Assembly (NCBI RefSeq): GCF_013266695.1
Contig: NZ_JABRXF010000001.1
Coordinates: 698,236-762,235 of the forward strand
Direction: 5' to 3'
DNA: 64,000 nucleotides
Origin: Hongsoonwoonella zoysiae
GTDB lineage: Bacteria > Pseudomonadota > Alphaproteobacteria > Rhizobiales > Stappiaceae
The translations under genes were made by a program, and so were the position numbers. Each line of letters starts with the position of its first letter. Position 1 is the first letter of the stretch. Below, piece by piece: positions 25,728 through 34,878 of this stretch. The notes below the pieces were generated by a model. That model saw nothing but the letters and a program-made list of their open reading frames with translations. It was not told the DNA's origin and made no database searches.

Positions 25728-26339
25728 TCAGCCTCCCGGCCGGATGAAGTCCCGCCTTGCCCGCGAAACATCCTCCCTGATCGAACAACCCTCGACATGG
25801 TCGTTGATCAATCCCATGGCCTGCATGAATGCATAGACCGTCGTCGGCCCGACGAATTTCCACCCACGCTTCTTCAGATCCTTCGACAATGCGACGGATG
25901 CAGGCGAAGTCGACGCCGTTTGCGGTTCGCCGAGCGCGCTTTCATCAGGCTCGAAACGCCAGATATAGGCCGCCAGCGAACCCTCGCGCTTAACGAGTTC
26001 CTGCGCCCGCCTCGCATTGTTGACGACCGCCTCGATCTTGCCGCGGTGACGCACGATCCCCTCATCGCCCAGCAGGCGCTCCACATCGCTTTGCGTGAAG
26101 AGGGCGATCCGGTCGAAATCGAACCCGTGAAAGGCCTTCCGGAAACCTTCACGCTTGGCGAGGATCGTTCTCCAGCTCAGGCCGGACTGAAAACTTTCAA
26201 GGCACAGCTTTTCGAAGAGCCGCCGATCGTCGGCAACCGGGAAGCCCCATTCCTTGTCGTGATAATCCAGAAACTCCGGCGCCGCTCCGCACCAGCGGCA
26301 ACGCGGCTTTCCGTCCGGGCCTTCGATTATCCTCGTCAT
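25728..26339 (-). CDS. tag: DNA-3-methyladenine glycosylase I
   Basis: A 203-aa base-excision repair glycosylase that removes 3-methyladenine from alkylated DNA. Family residues are visible: Cys17 (RCRWCG), His27 (FLDYHDKEWG), the LCLESFQSGLSWRTIL helix, and the zinc-binding INDHVEGCSI near the C-terminus (His and Cys ligands). Length is normal. It has its own terminator and lies 78 bases downstream of the secreted cyclase on the same strand, so partial co-transcription is possible. Confidence 0.96.
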   Translation of the reverse strand: MTRIIEGPDGKPRCRWCGAAPEFLDYHDKEWGFPVADDRRLFEKLCLESFQSGLSWRTILAKREGFRKAFHGFDFDRIALFTQSDVERLLGDEGIVRHRGKIEAVVNNARRAQELVKREGSLAAYIWRFEPDESALGEPQTASTSPASVALSKDLKKRGWKFVGPTTVYAFMQAMGLINDHVEGCSIREDVSRARRDFIRPGG

Positions 26340-26417
26340 ACGCGATCACTCCTGCCCGTTTGTCCGCCCCCGGGCATGCCGGGAGCGGGGTCAATGTCAT
26401 TGAACCGGACGTCCCGA

Positions 26418-27407
26418 TCAACCGCCGTTCTTCACCGGGATCGCCACGGGACGGATCGGCGAGCCGGTCGCGCCGCTGAGCTTCAGCGGCGAGGTGATGA
26501 AGGCGAACTCGTAAACCTCATCCTTCGAAAGCTCTTCCAGCCAGAGAAGCTCGATGAAGGAAACGCCCTTTTCCGCCAGAAGATAGGAATGCACCGGCGC
26601 GAAGTTTTGCGGGTTGGTGGAGGGGAAGCTTTCAAGACCCAGATTGTCGGCGCCGAGCACCATCGACTTCTTTTCCTCCGCCAGCCACTTCGCCGCTTCC
26701 AGGCTCAGGCCCGACTGGGTAAAGAGCGAGAGTTTGGATTTGTCCGGCCAAAGGCCCATCTGCCCGGTGCGCACCAGCACCACGTCGCCTTCGGCAAGCG
26801 CCGTACCCTGTTTGGCGAGCGCATCCTTCAGGTCGTCGACCGTGATGGCGTAGGAGGCCGGCAACACGTCCACGCCCTTGGCCTTGGCCACGTCGATCAT
26901 GACGCCGCGCGCGACGATCGGCGGGTACTTTTCGGCACCCGATTTTGCCCAGCCACGCACGCCGAGCGCCTCATCGGCGCTGGCGCCGTTGAAGAGCTTG
27001 CCGTGCAGGCCGAAGTGGCTGAGCGTGTCGATATGCGTGCCCGTATGGGTGTTCATCGAGATCGCCTCGCTGGAATGCGAGAGCAACTCCCCGCTGCCGT
27101 CGCCGCGCGCCGGTGTGTGGATCATATACATCTGATAGGTCGGGTCGCCGAAAGCGGCGCTGCAGCAATCCGGCATGCCGACGAAAAGATCGACACCGAG
27201 GTCATAGACCTTGCCCGTATCGATCCGCTGCAGGATTTCCTGCCTTGAGGCGTCGGTCATCATGTTGAGGGTGCCGATCTCGTCCTTCGGCCCCCAGGGG
27301 CTCTTGCCGGCCTTGCCCTCCTCCGCCGAGGCCGGGGCGGCTGCGACAAGCGCGGCAAGGGCTGCGGCCGCGCCGAACCTAGCCGTCTGCATCAACAAAT
27401 CTTTCAT
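26418..27407 (-). CDS. Secreted cyclase-family (kynurenine formamidase-like) metal hydrolase
   Basis: A 329-aa member of the cyclase family (PF04199-type). The metal-binding HxGTHxD signature appears as THTGTHIDTLSHFG about residue 118. A cleavable signal peptide is seen at 1-27 (FGAAAALAALVAAAPASAEE), which is unusual because KynB-like members are cytoplasmic. The ATG at 27407 follows AAGGA with good spacing. It is downstream of a YciI protein and a TetR regulator read the same way, possibly one operon. Substrate unknown; members act on formamides, cyclic amides or lactone-like compounds. Confidence 0.85.
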   Translation of the reverse strand: MKDLLMQTARFGAAAALAALVAAAPASAEEGKAGKSPWGPKDEIGTLNMMTDASRQEILQRIDTGKVYDLGVDLFVGMPDCCSAAFGDPTYQMYMIHTPARGDGSGELLSHSSEAISMNTHTGTHIDTLSHFGLHGKLFNGASADEALGVRGWAKSGAEKYPPIVARGVMIDVAKAKGVDVLPASYAITVDDLKDALAKQGTALAEGDVVLVRTGQMGLWPDKSKLSLFTQSGLSLEAAKWLAEEKKSMVLGADNLGLESFPSTNPQNFAPVHSYLLAEKGVSFIELLWLEELSKDEVYEFAFITSPLKLSGATGSPIRPVAIPVKNGG

Positions 27408-27530
27408 GCGTGATTTTCCTTTACTGGGTGGAAGCACACCCCGGCGCCGTGCTCCGGACAAGCGGCGCCCTTCGCTGAAGGCGGTGCCTTCGGCGTTGCG
27501 GCGGCCGGGAATGTTCTGGGAAGTTTGTGG

Positions 27531-27818
27531 TTAGCCGATCAGGAAGCTCAGCCGCTCATCGGCTCTCGACGCGGTGATCTCAAGGATTTCCGGCGTCACG
27601 ATTTTCTCGACGACGAAAGGGTCTTCGCCGACGAAGCTTTCAAGGTCTGAAAGCGTCGTGTCGTGAGCGAGAAGCGCACCGCCAAGGTTGGGCTGGAGGC
27701 TGCCCATCAACACGAAGGTTCCGTTCTCGAAACCGCGCTGGATCCACGCCTTGTGGTCGTCCATGAACTCGCCCGCTCGGGCCTTGTTCTCCGAAAATTT
27801 CAGCAACACGATGAACAT
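27531..27818 (-). CDS. YciI-like protein
   Basis: A 95-aa small protein with the ferredoxin-like YciI fold: MFIVLLKFSENKARAGEFMDDHKAWI, GSLQPNLGGALL and SFVGEDPFVVEKIV. The conserved His in DDHKAW and Asp in EDPF are the proposed active-site pair; related domains occur in chlorolactone/muconolactone dehalogenation. The ATG at 27818 has AAGGAAA upstream. It lies between the TetR gene and the secreted cyclase, same strand. Activity unknown. Confidence 0.8.
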   Translation of the reverse strand: MFIVLLKFSENKARAGEFMDDHKAWIQRGFENGTFVLMGSLQPNLGGALLAHDTTLSDLESFVGEDPFVVEKIVTPEILEITASRADERLSFLIG

Positions 27819-27941
27819 CCGTCTTTTCCTTATCTCCAGGCTGTTTGCAGGCATGCCGCCACCTTTCGCGCCGCCGCAGGGGCGGCACGTCGAAAGCGGC
27901 TGATGCCGATTTGGTGTTTCCGACGAAGTCGGGGCGGAGGG

Positions 27942-28538
27942 TTACATTTCCGCCCTCTGCCGCTTGTTTACGCCCGCCGCACAGTCCCTCAGCCAGGCGT
28001 ACATGCTCTCAAGCTCACGGGCGATGAAGGCGTCATCCTGATAGGCATTGGCAAGCGTTGCCGCCCCCTGGCTGCGGGCCAGCAGATGCATCGCCAGTTC
28101 GTCCGCGTCGTCCTTGCGGCCCAACACTTCAAACTGCCGCTTCAACCAGGTGCGGAACACGGTGAAAAGCTTGTTCGCCTCGCCTTGCGCCGCATGGTTC
28201 AGCTTCGCAAGTTCGCTTGTTAGCGTGCCGATCGGGCAGCCGTAGCGTTTTATCTTCTCACCGTTGACGATCAGGATGTCGATGAAGCTGCGGATACGAT
28301 CTTCCGGCGTTTGTCCGTCGATCTCCCACTTGTCGAGCATGGCCTGTCGGTCGGCGAGCCGTTTTTCGATCACCGCGTCCAGGATCTCGTCCTTGGTCTT
28401 GAAGTGGTGATAGAAATTGCCGCGCGAAATTTTCACGACGCCCGCAATATCGGCGAAGGACGTCTTTTCGAAGCCCCGCCGATAGAACAGATCGTCCGCC
28501 GCCGCGATTATCTCGTCACGCGTCGCCTTCTTGCTCAT
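27942..28538 (-). CDS. TetR-family transcriptional regulator
   Basis: A 198-aa repressor-type regulator. HTH about residues 8-55 (TRDEIIAAADDLFYRRGFEKTSFADIAGVVKISRGNFYHHF, split here only by position) and an all-helical ligand domain with a Cys (KRYGCPIGTL) that could sense electrophiles. Two tandem 18-bp palindromes lie directly upstream (28574-28616), pointing to autoregulation. Downstream on the same strand are YciI and the secreted cyclase, the likely targets. Ligand unknown. Confidence 0.92.
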   Translation of the reverse strand: MSKKATRDEIIAAADDLFYRRGFEKTSFADIAGVVKISRGNFYHHFKTKDEILDAVIEKRLADRQAMLDKWEIDGQTPEDRIRSFIDILIVNGEKIKRYGCPIGTLTSELAKLNHAAQGEANKLFTVFRTWLKRQFEVLGRKDDADELAMHLLARSQGAATLANAYQDDAFIARELESMYAWLRDCAAGVNKRQRAEM

Positions 28539-28573
28539 GGCCTTCCTCTTTTACGCCGGCACGGTTCCACAAA

Positions 28574-28616
28574 TTAGGTCGCATGTCCTAATTTGTTTTT
28601 AGGACAAGCGTCCCAA
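28574..28616 (-). promoter_or_regulatory. Two tandem TetR operators
   Basis: TTAGGTC-GCAT-GTCCTAA (28574-28591) and TTAGGAC-AAGC-GTCCCAA (28599-28616) are near-identical palindromes with centres 25 bp apart, 36 bp upstream of the TetR start codon. The first extends to AAATTAGG...CCTAATTT. This is the layout expected for two repressor dimers. Confidence 0.8.
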
Positions 28617-28646
28617 TTCGTCAACAGGGAATTTTCAGCCGGCTGT

Positions 28647-30332
28647 TCAATCGCTCTCGGGCTCGAGCAGGAACCGCTGCTTCGCTGGCCCGCTATATTT
28701 CGCACTCCAGCGCGGTTCGATTTCGTTTTCGTCATAGACGCCGATGAGGATGCCGGTCGCATAGGGGTTGTTGCGCCTTGCGATGGCTTCGGCGTCGGAA
28801 ACAGTCGTGCGCTGCGAAAGCCGACGGGCCCAGCGCGACAGACGCCCGTACATCAGCTCGATGACGTCCGCATGCGCCCCGCTTCGCCCGAGATCGGCAA
28901 ACTCCTGCGGGTCGTTTTCAAGGTCGAAAAGCATGGGCGGAAAACCGCCTTCGGCATGGACGAACTTCCACCGCCTGTCGACGATCATGAAAAGCCTTGC
29001 GTCCTTCGGTTCGACGCCGAGTTCGCTTGCCATTGGCGTTGGCGAATAATCGTATTCACTGACGGCGAAGTTCCGCCAGTCTTCCGGCTTTCGCCCGCGC
29101 AGGAACGGCAGAAGCGAGCGCCCCTCGACGATATGCCGGGGCACTTCTCCCCCCGCCGCCTCGATGAAGGTGGCGGCAAGGTCGATCGTCTCGACAAGCT
29201 CATCGCAGATCGTACCGCGTGCCGCATCCGCTTCCCGAGAGGGGTCATAGACGATAAGCGGCACCTTGACGGACGGGTCGTGGAAGAGATCCTTCTCGCC
29301 AAGCCAGTGATCGCCGAGATAATCGCCGTGGTCGGAGGTTACGACGATCATCGTATCGTCCATTCGTCCGCTTTCCTCCAGATAGGCGTAGAGACGGCCC
29401 ATCTGGTCATCGCACTGCTTGATGAGGCCCATATAGGCCGGGATCACCGTTTCGCGGACCTCGTCCCGCGAAAATGCCTGCCCGATGGGGTTGTTCATGA
29501 AAGCCGCATAAACCGGATGCGGATCGGCCCTTTCATCCAGGTGGCGCACGGCCGGCAGGATATGGTTCGCACCATACATCGCGTGGTAAGGCGCCGGCAC
29601 GATGTAGGGCCAATGCGGCTTGATGTAGGAAAGGTGGCACAGCCAGGGCGCATCGCTTTTCCGCCGCTCCTCCAGGAAATCGATCGCACGGGAGGTGAGC
29701 CAAGGCGTCTCGCTGTCCTCCTCGCGGATGTTTGCAGGCATGCGTGCGTTCTTCATGAACCAGCCGGAAGCAACCTCGCCGTCATCCGCAACACCTGCAT
29801 TGGCGTTTTCCGCCCAGGGGTTCTCCGCCTCGTAGCCTTTCGCTTTCAGGTATTCGTTATAGGGCGATCGCCGCTTGTCGTAGAAACCTGAAGGGCCTTC
29901 GCCCCATAACCCGTCATCGCGCAGATAAACGTCGAAACCGCATTCCGAAACGCGCGCGCCGATGACGGAATCCCGCGAGACACCGAGGCGGTCCATCCCC
30001 TTTTCATCCGCCTTCATATGCGTCTTTCCGACGAGAAAGGCGTCCATGCCGGCTTCGCGCAGATGATCGCCGAGCGTCATCTCGCCGACCTTGAGCGGAT
30101 AGTTGTTCCAGGCCGCACCATGGGAGTGGACGTATCGCCCGGTGTAGAAACTCATCCGCGAAGCACCGCAGACCGGCGACTGCACATAAGCGCGGGTAAA
30201 CCGCACGCCTTTTTGTGCCAGCCTGTCGATGTAAGGCGTCTCCAGCGTCGGGTGGCCGGCGCAGGAGAGATAGTCGAACCGCAGTTGATCGAACATGATG
30301 AAGAGGATGTTCTTGATTTTTCCGGCCACCAC
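28647..30332 (-). CDS. Sulfatase / phosphonate monoester hydrolase (formylglycine type)
   Basis: A 561-aa alkaline-phosphatase-superfamily hydrolase. Metal and catalytic motifs: FIMFDQLRFDYL (metal Asp), Cys55-Gly-Ala-Ser-Arg59 in SPVCGASRMSFYTG (the Cys to be converted to formylglycine), GKTHMK, and VVTSDHGDYLGDHW. The motif is C-x-A-x-R instead of the commonest C-x-P-x-R. Overall layout resembles rhizobial phosphonate monoester hydrolase/arylsulfatases. There is no signal peptide, so it is cytoplasmic. It stands just upstream of the TetR operators. Sulfate or phosphonate/phosphate monoester as substrate cannot be decided. Confidence 0.88.
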   Translation of the reverse strand: MVAGKIKNILFIMFDQLRFDYLSCAGHPTLETPYIDRLAQKGVRFTRAYVQSPVCGASRMSFYTGRYVHSHGAAWNNYPLKVGEMTLGDHLREAGMDAFLVGKTHMKADEKGMDRLGVSRDSVIGARVSECGFDVYLRDDGLWGEGPSGFYDKRRSPYNEYLKAKGYEAENPWAENANAGVADDGEVASGWFMKNARMPANIREEDSETPWLTSRAIDFLEERRKSDAPWLCHLSYIKPHWPYIVPAPYHAMYGANHILPAVRHLDERADPHPVYAAFMNNPIGQAFSRDEVRETVIPAYMGLIKQCDDQMGRLYAYLEESGRMDDTMIVVTSDHGDYLGDHWLGEKDLFHDPSVKVPLIVYDPSREADAARGTICDELVETIDLAATFIEAAGGEVPRHIVEGRSLLPFLRGRKPEDWRNFAVSEYDYSPTPMASELGVEPKDARLFMIVDRRWKFVHAEGGFPPMLFDLENDPQEFADLGRSGAHADVIELMYGRLSRWARRLSQRTTVSDAEAIARRNNPYATGILIGVYDENEIEPRWSAKYSGPAKQRFLLEPESD

Positions 30333-30442
30333 GCGCCCGCCTTTCCGAAAATCGTTTCCCGTTTCCTTAACCCGCCGATGTCAGGCTACCCATATCCTTG
30401 AATGAATTTGCGGTGACGATCGCAAAATCCGGATTTCAGCCA

Positions 30443-30682
30443 ATGCATGAATTTATTTCCATCGCCTACGAAATAATCGGTTACTGGACGGCCCGGATGA
30501 TCGTGCCGATCATCAGCTTCGGCCGCGTTACGGTGCAGACGATGTCTTCGAACGAAAAAGGCTTCAACTCCTTCGGGCTGAAGCGCAAACCCCACGGAAG
30601 ATATCTGCTTGAGGATACGATGGCCGGGTGGGTCGGTTGCGGTGTCTGGCTTCTGGCCCTTGGTATCTATCTGGCCGTTTGA
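30443..30682 (+). CDS. Small hypothetical membrane protein
   Basis: A 79-aa protein with a hydrophobic N-terminal stretch (FISIAYEIIGYWTARMIVPII), a basic middle (GLKRKPHGR) and a hydrophobic C-terminal helix (GWVGCGVWLLALGIYLAV), so probably two membrane segments. I do not recognise a family. An in-frame start at 30398 would lengthen it, but the charged extra part fits less well. It stands alone between the divergent sulfatase and the homogentisate operon. Codon pattern looks like real coding sequence; moderate confidence. Confidence 0.5.
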   Translation: MHEFISIAYEIIGYWTARMIVPIISFGRVTVQTMSSNEKGFNSFGLKRKPHGRYLLEDTMAGWVGCGVWLLALGIYLAV

Positions 30683-30991
30683 GCCGGCATTCCGCATGCA
30701 ACGCCTTGCCGGGTCCAAAGCCCGGGAAGCCGCCGAACGCCCATGTTCGCTTATTGATTCAAGAACATAAGACGCCACACGCCGCTTGATTTTTCCATTC
30801 GTGGAAATGACGGTTGATCCTTTGTACATAAAAAGTTACAAACGCAACTAATAAACGCCAGGCTGCGGAGCGCTTTGCGGACGGATGCCGAACCGGCCGA
30901 GAGAATTTAGCTCCCGCCCAAATTATTGCGCATATTCTTGGTTGCCGGATCGGACGGATCCGAATGGAATATGCCGGAGGAGGGATCAGAC
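30683..30991 (+). promoter_or_regulatory. Homogentisate operon promoter region with two palindromes
   Basis: No gene is seen. Two perfect short palindromes lie 150-200 bases upstream of hmgA: TTTCCA-TTCG-TGGAAA (30792-30807) and TTTGTA-N10-TACAAA (30821-30842). They are candidates for an IclR/MarR-type regulator of aromatic catabolism. A strong GGAGGAGGG (30976-30984) precedes the hmgA ATG. No regulator gene is next to the operon. Confidence 0.5.
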
Positions 30992-32305
30992 ATGACGCTC
31001 AGCTACATGCCGGGCTTTGGGAACGATTTCGAGACGGAATCGCTGCCCGGCGCGTTGCCTCAAGGGCAGAATTCTCCGCAGCGCTGCGCCTACGGACTTT
31101 ATGCCGAGCAGCTTTCAGGCTCGCCGTTCACGGCGCCGCGCGGTACGAACGAGCGCTCCTGGCTTTACCGCATACGCCCGTCCGTACGCCACACCGCCCG
31201 CTTCCACCCGGTCTCCTACAAGCTTTGGAACACGGCGCCGAACATCGACGATCACGAGCTTGCGCTTGGCCAGTTGCGCTGGGATCCGATCCCCACGCCG
31301 AGCGAGCCGACGAACTTCATCGCCGGCATGCGCACGATGACGACCGCCGGCGACGTCCACACGCAGGTCGGCATGGCGACCCACGTCTATGTGCTGAACG
31401 AAGCAATGCGGGACGATTATTTCTTCAACGCCGATGCCGAAATGCTGCTGGTGCCGCAGGACGGCGAAATTCGCGTCTACACCGAAATGGGCATCATGGA
31501 CGTCGCGCCGAAGGAAATCTGCGTCCTGCCGCGCGGCATGGTCTTCAAGATCGAGCCGAAAGATGGCCCTTCGCGCGGTTACGTCTGCGAAAACTACGGC
31601 GCGAAATTCACCCTGCCGGATCGCGGGCCGATCGGCGCGAACTGCCTGGCGAATCCGCGCGATTTCAAGACGCCAACCGCATGGTACGAGGACAAGGAAA
31701 CCGATTGCCGCATCACGGTGAAATGGTGCGGGCGCTTCTATGTCACCGAAATCGGCCATTCCCCGCTCGACGTCGTCGCATGGCACGGCAACTACGCGCC
31801 CTACAAATACGACCTCACCACCTATTCGCCGGTCGGCGCGATCCTGTTCGACCATCCCGATCCGTCGATCTTCACGGTGCTGACGGCGCCGTCCGGCGAG
31901 GCGGGCACGGCCAACATCGACTTCGTGATCTTTCCCGAGCGCTGGATGGTGGCCGAGCATACTTTCCGCCCGCCCTGGTACCACCGCAACATCATGTCGG
32001 AATTCATGGGCCTGATCTGCGGCCAGTATGACGCCAAGGAGGAAGGCTTCGTGCCGGGCGGCATGAGCCTGCACAACATGATGCTGCCGCACGGGCCGGA
32101 CGCCATGGGCTTCGACAAGGCAAGCAACGCGGAGCTTCGCCCGCAGAAGCTTTCCGGCACCATGGCCTTCATGTTCGAGACGCGCTTTCCCCAGCACCTG
32201 ACGCGCTACGCCGCGAACCTGGACACCCTGCAGGACAACTACCTGGACTGCTGGAGCGGGCTGAAGAAGCGCTTCAATGGTACGCCGGAAGGGATTTTGG
32301 ACTGA
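30992..32305 (+). CDS. hmgA: Homogentisate 1,2-dioxygenase
   Basis: Opens the ring of homogentisate to maleylacetoacetate, the central step in tyrosine/phenylacetate-derived aromatic breakdown. It is 437 aa. The typical start [18 protein letters not shown] and iron-site region ([28 protein letters not shown]) with His/Glu ligands are clear. ATG 30992 is preferred for the GGAGGAGGG site; the frame opens 66 bases earlier. It is the first gene of a plus-strand operon with fumarylacetoacetase, MBL protein, DinB, FAD hydroxylase, DUF2783, VOC and maiA. Confidence 0.97.
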   Translation: MTLSYMPGFGNDFETESLPGALPQGQNSPQRCAYGLYAEQLSGSPFTAPRGTNERSWLYRIRPSVRHTARFHPVSYKLWNTAPNIDDHELALGQLRWDPIPTPSEPTNFIAGMRTMTTAGDVHTQVGMATHVYVLNEAMRDDYFFNADAEMLLVPQDGEIRVYTEMGIMDVAPKEICVLPRGMVFKIEPKDGPSRGYVCENYGAKFTLPDRGPIGANCLANPRDFKTPTAWYEDKETDCRITVKWCGRFYVTEIGHSPLDVVAWHGNYAPYKYDLTTYSPVGAILFDHPDPSIFTVLTAPSGEAGTANIDFVIFPERWMVAEHTFRPPWYHRNIMSEFMGLICGQYDAKEEGFVPGGMSLHNMMLPHGPDAMGFDKASNAELRPQKLSGTMAFMFETRFPQHLTRYAANLDTLQDNYLDCWSGLKKRFNGTPEGILD

Positions 32306-32306
32306 T

Positions 32307-33320
32307 ATGAAACTCGCGACGCTTAACAACGGCACGCGCGACGGGCTTCTCGTCGTCGTCTCGAAGGACCTGACCCGCTGCACGGAGGCGACGCGGATCG
32401 CCCCGACGCTCCAGGCAGCGCTCGACGACTGGGCGACCGCCGGACCGAAGCTCGCCGTGCTGGCCGAAAGCCTCGAGCATGACGCCGTTCCGACCATGCG
32501 CTTTCACGAGCACCTGACGCTTTCGCCCCTGCCGCGCGCCTACCAGTGGGCGGACGGCTCTGCCTATGTGAACCACGTGGAACTGGTTCGAAAAGCACGC
32601 GGCGCCGAGATGCCGGCAAGTTTCTGGACCAATCCGCTGATGTACCAGGGCGGCTCCGACGCTTTCCTCGCCCCCCGTGCGCCGATCCTGATGGCGGATG
32701 AAGCCTGGGGCATAGACATGGAAGGCGAGGTTGCCGTCGTCGTCGACGACGTGCCGATGGGCGCTTCGCTCGATGAAGCGCGCGAGGCGATCCGGCTTGT
32801 CATGCTGGTCAATGACGTCAGCCTGCGTGGGCTAATCCCCGGCGAACTCGGCAAGGGCTTCGGCTTTTTCCAGTCGAAGCCGTCTTCAGCATTTTCGCCG
32901 GTTGCCGTCACGCCCGACGAGTTGGGCAAGGCTTGGGACGGCGGCAAGCTGCATCTGCCCCTTTGCGTCGATCTCAACGGAAAACCGTTCGGCCGGGCGA
33001 ACGCAGGCGTCGACATGACATTCGATTTCCCGACGTTAATAGCCCATGCGGCGAAGACGCGGCCGCTTTCGGCGGGCGCGATTATCGGGTCCGGCACGGT
33101 TTCCAACAAGCTCGACGGTGGCCCGGGCAAGCCGGTCGACCAGGGTGGCGTCGGATACTCGTGCATTGCCGAAATCCGCATGATCGAGACAATCGAAACC
33201 GGCGAGGCGAAGACGCCCTTCATGCGCTTTGGCGATACGGTCAGGATCGAGATGAAGGACGAAGCCGGCCATTCCATCTTCGGCGCGATCGACCAGACGG
33301 TCGAGAAATACGAACACTGA
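32307..33320 (+). CDS. Fumarylacetoacetate hydrolase family protein
   Basis: A 337-aa FAH-family hydrolase that by context splits fumarylacetoacetate to fumarate and acetoacetate, the last step of the homogentisate route. Metal-site acids are seen in the MEGEVAVVVDD region, and KPSSAFSPVAVTP plus GSGTVSNK are typical. The ATG at 32307 is one base after the hmgA stop, so the two are tightly coupled. It has the bacterial FAH-like short layout. Confidence 0.92.
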   Translation: MKLATLNNGTRDGLLVVVSKDLTRCTEATRIAPTLQAALDDWATAGPKLAVLAESLEHDAVPTMRFHEHLTLSPLPRAYQWADGSAYVNHVELVRKARGAEMPASFWTNPLMYQGGSDAFLAPRAPILMADEAWGIDMEGEVAVVVDDVPMGASLDEAREAIRLVMLVNDVSLRGLIPGELGKGFGFFQSKPSSAFSPVAVTPDELGKAWDGGKLHLPLCVDLNGKPFGRANAGVDMTFDFPTLIAHAAKTRPLSAGAIIGSGTVSNKLDGGPGKPVDQGGVGYSCIAEIRMIETIETGEAKTPFMRFGDTVRIEMKDEAGHSIFGAIDQTVEKYEH

Positions 33321-33339
33321 AAGACTTGGGAGAATTCCG

Positions 33340-34302
33340 ATGGCAAAAGCCTTCGCATCGCAGGGCGACATGGCCGAAAAGAAGATATCCTTCAGCGAAA
33401 TCGGCCGTGACCTCTGGGCGTTTACCGCCGAAGGCGACCCGAACTCCGGCGTCATCATCGGCGACGACAGTGTCATGATCGTCGAGGCACAGGCAACGCC
33501 CCGGCTCGCCAACAAGGTGATCGAGAAGGTGCGCTCGGTCACCGACAAGCCGATCACCCATCTGGTATTGACCCACTATCACGCCGTTCGCGTACTGGGC
33601 GCTTCCGCCTACAACGCGCAGCAGGTGATCATGAGCGAGAAGGCCCGCGCCATGGTCGCCGAGCGTGGGCAAGAGGACTGGGACAGCGAATTCGCCCGCT
33701 TTCCCCGACTTTTCCAGGGGCATGAGAGCATTCCGGGCCTGACATGGCCGACGACGACCTTCAACAACCGCATGACAGTCTACCTCGGTAAACGGCGGGT
33801 CGACCTGATGTTCCTCGGCCGCGCCCATACGGCGGGCGACATCGTGGTCTATGTGCCGGACGCCAACGTCATGTTCACCGGCGACATCGTCGAATACCAC
33901 TCCGCCTGCTACTGCGGCGACGGCCATTTCCACGACTGGCCGGGCACGCTGGAAAAAATCCGGGTATGGGATGTCGACGCCATCGCGCCGGGGCGCGGCG
34001 ACGCGCTGGTGGGCAAGAAGATGGTCAACGATGCCCTTGATCTTACAGGCGATTTCGTAAAGTCGACCTACCGTCCGGTGGCGCAGGTGGCGCTGCGCGG
34101 CGGCTCGCTGAAGGAAGCCTGGGACGCGTGCCGGGCCGAATGCGACCCGAAGTTTTCCGATTACGCGATCTACGAACACTGCCTGCCGTTCAACGTCGCG
34201 CGCGCCTATGACGAGGCGCTGGACATCGACACGCCACGTATCTGGACAGCGGAGCGCGACAAGGAAATGTGGGAAGCCCTGCAAGGTCAAGTGATTACAT
34301 GA
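33340..34302 (+). CDS. MBL-fold protein with degenerate HxHxDH motif
   Basis: A 320-aa metallo-beta-lactamase-fold protein. The canonical HxHxDH is replaced by HYHAVR (in LVLTHYHAVRVLG near residue 79), losing the Asp and third His of the second metal site. The later His (GRAHTAGD) and the bridging Asp (MFTGDIVE) remain. So it may bind one metal or have changed chemistry. It sits between fumarylacetoacetase and DinB inside the homogentisate operon; the stop overlaps the DinB ATG. A role on a pathway thioester or lactone is possible but not shown. Confidence 0.87.
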   Translation: MAKAFASQGDMAEKKISFSEIGRDLWAFTAEGDPNSGVIIGDDSVMIVEAQATPRLANKVIEKVRSVTDKPITHLVLTHYHAVRVLGASAYNAQQVIMSEKARAMVAERGQEDWDSEFARFPRLFQGHESIPGLTWPTTTFNNRMTVYLGKRRVDLMFLGRAHTAGDIVVYVPDANVMFTGDIVEYHSACYCGDGHFHDWPGTLEKIRVWDVDAIAPGRGDALVGKKMVNDALDLTGDFVKSTYRPVAQVALRGGSLKEAWDACRAECDPKFSDYAIYEHCLPFNVARAYDEALDIDTPRIWTAERDKEMWEALQGQVIT

Positions 34303-34847
34303 ACTCGTATTTTTACCTCATGGCGCTCAACAACGCCTATGCGAACGAAAAGCTGCTCGGCGCGGTTTGCGAACTCTCGGACGAAGAATTTTCAGCTCCG
34401 CGCTCAGGCTTCTTCCCCTCGCTGAAGGCGACGTTGAACCACGTGCTTTTCGTCGACCGCTATTACCTCGACGCGCTTTATGAGGAAGGCGTCGGGAAGA
34501 AAGTCTACGACGCCGAGGAAATTTCCAATCCGGGCGAACTGAAATCCAAACAGGCGAAAGAGGATGCCCGTCTCGTCGCTTTCTGCCGCGACCTGACGGA
34601 CAAAGCTACGTTGCGGCAGGTTGCGACCGATCGCGGGGATAAAGGCGCGATCGAGGAGCGGGTGGACGCGCTGCTCCTGCATCTCTTCCAGCATCAGGTG
34701 CACCACCGGGGGCAGGCGCACGCGATGCTCTCCTCGACAAGGGTGAAGCCGCCGCAGCTTGACGAATTCTTTCTGGAGTTCGAGCGCGACCCGGTTGCTG
34801 AGAAACATTTGAAAACGGCCGGAATGACTGGCTGGCAGCCAAAGTAA
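34299..34847 (+). CDS. DinB-family protein
   Basis: A 182-aa four-helix DinB/YfiT-like protein. The three metal-binding His positions are in LNHVLFVDRY and HQVHHRGQ. Some family members are thiol-dependent (mycothiol/bacillithiol/glutathione) transferases or maleylpyruvate-type isomerases, which would suit an aromatic operon. The ATG overlaps the MBL stop (ATGA), indicating translational coupling. Exact activity unknown. Confidence 0.85.
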   Translation: MNSYFYLMALNNAYANEKLLGAVCELSDEEFSAPRSGFFPSLKATLNHVLFVDRYYLDALYEEGVGKKVYDAEEISNPGELKSKQAKEDARLVAFCRDLTDKATLRQVATDRGDKGAIEERVDALLLHLFQHQVHHRGQAHAMLSSTRVKPPQLDEFFLEFERDPVAEKHLKTAGMTGWQPK

Positions 34848-34878
34848 CCAGCGCAAGCAGGTGCGTTCGGGAGGAAAC

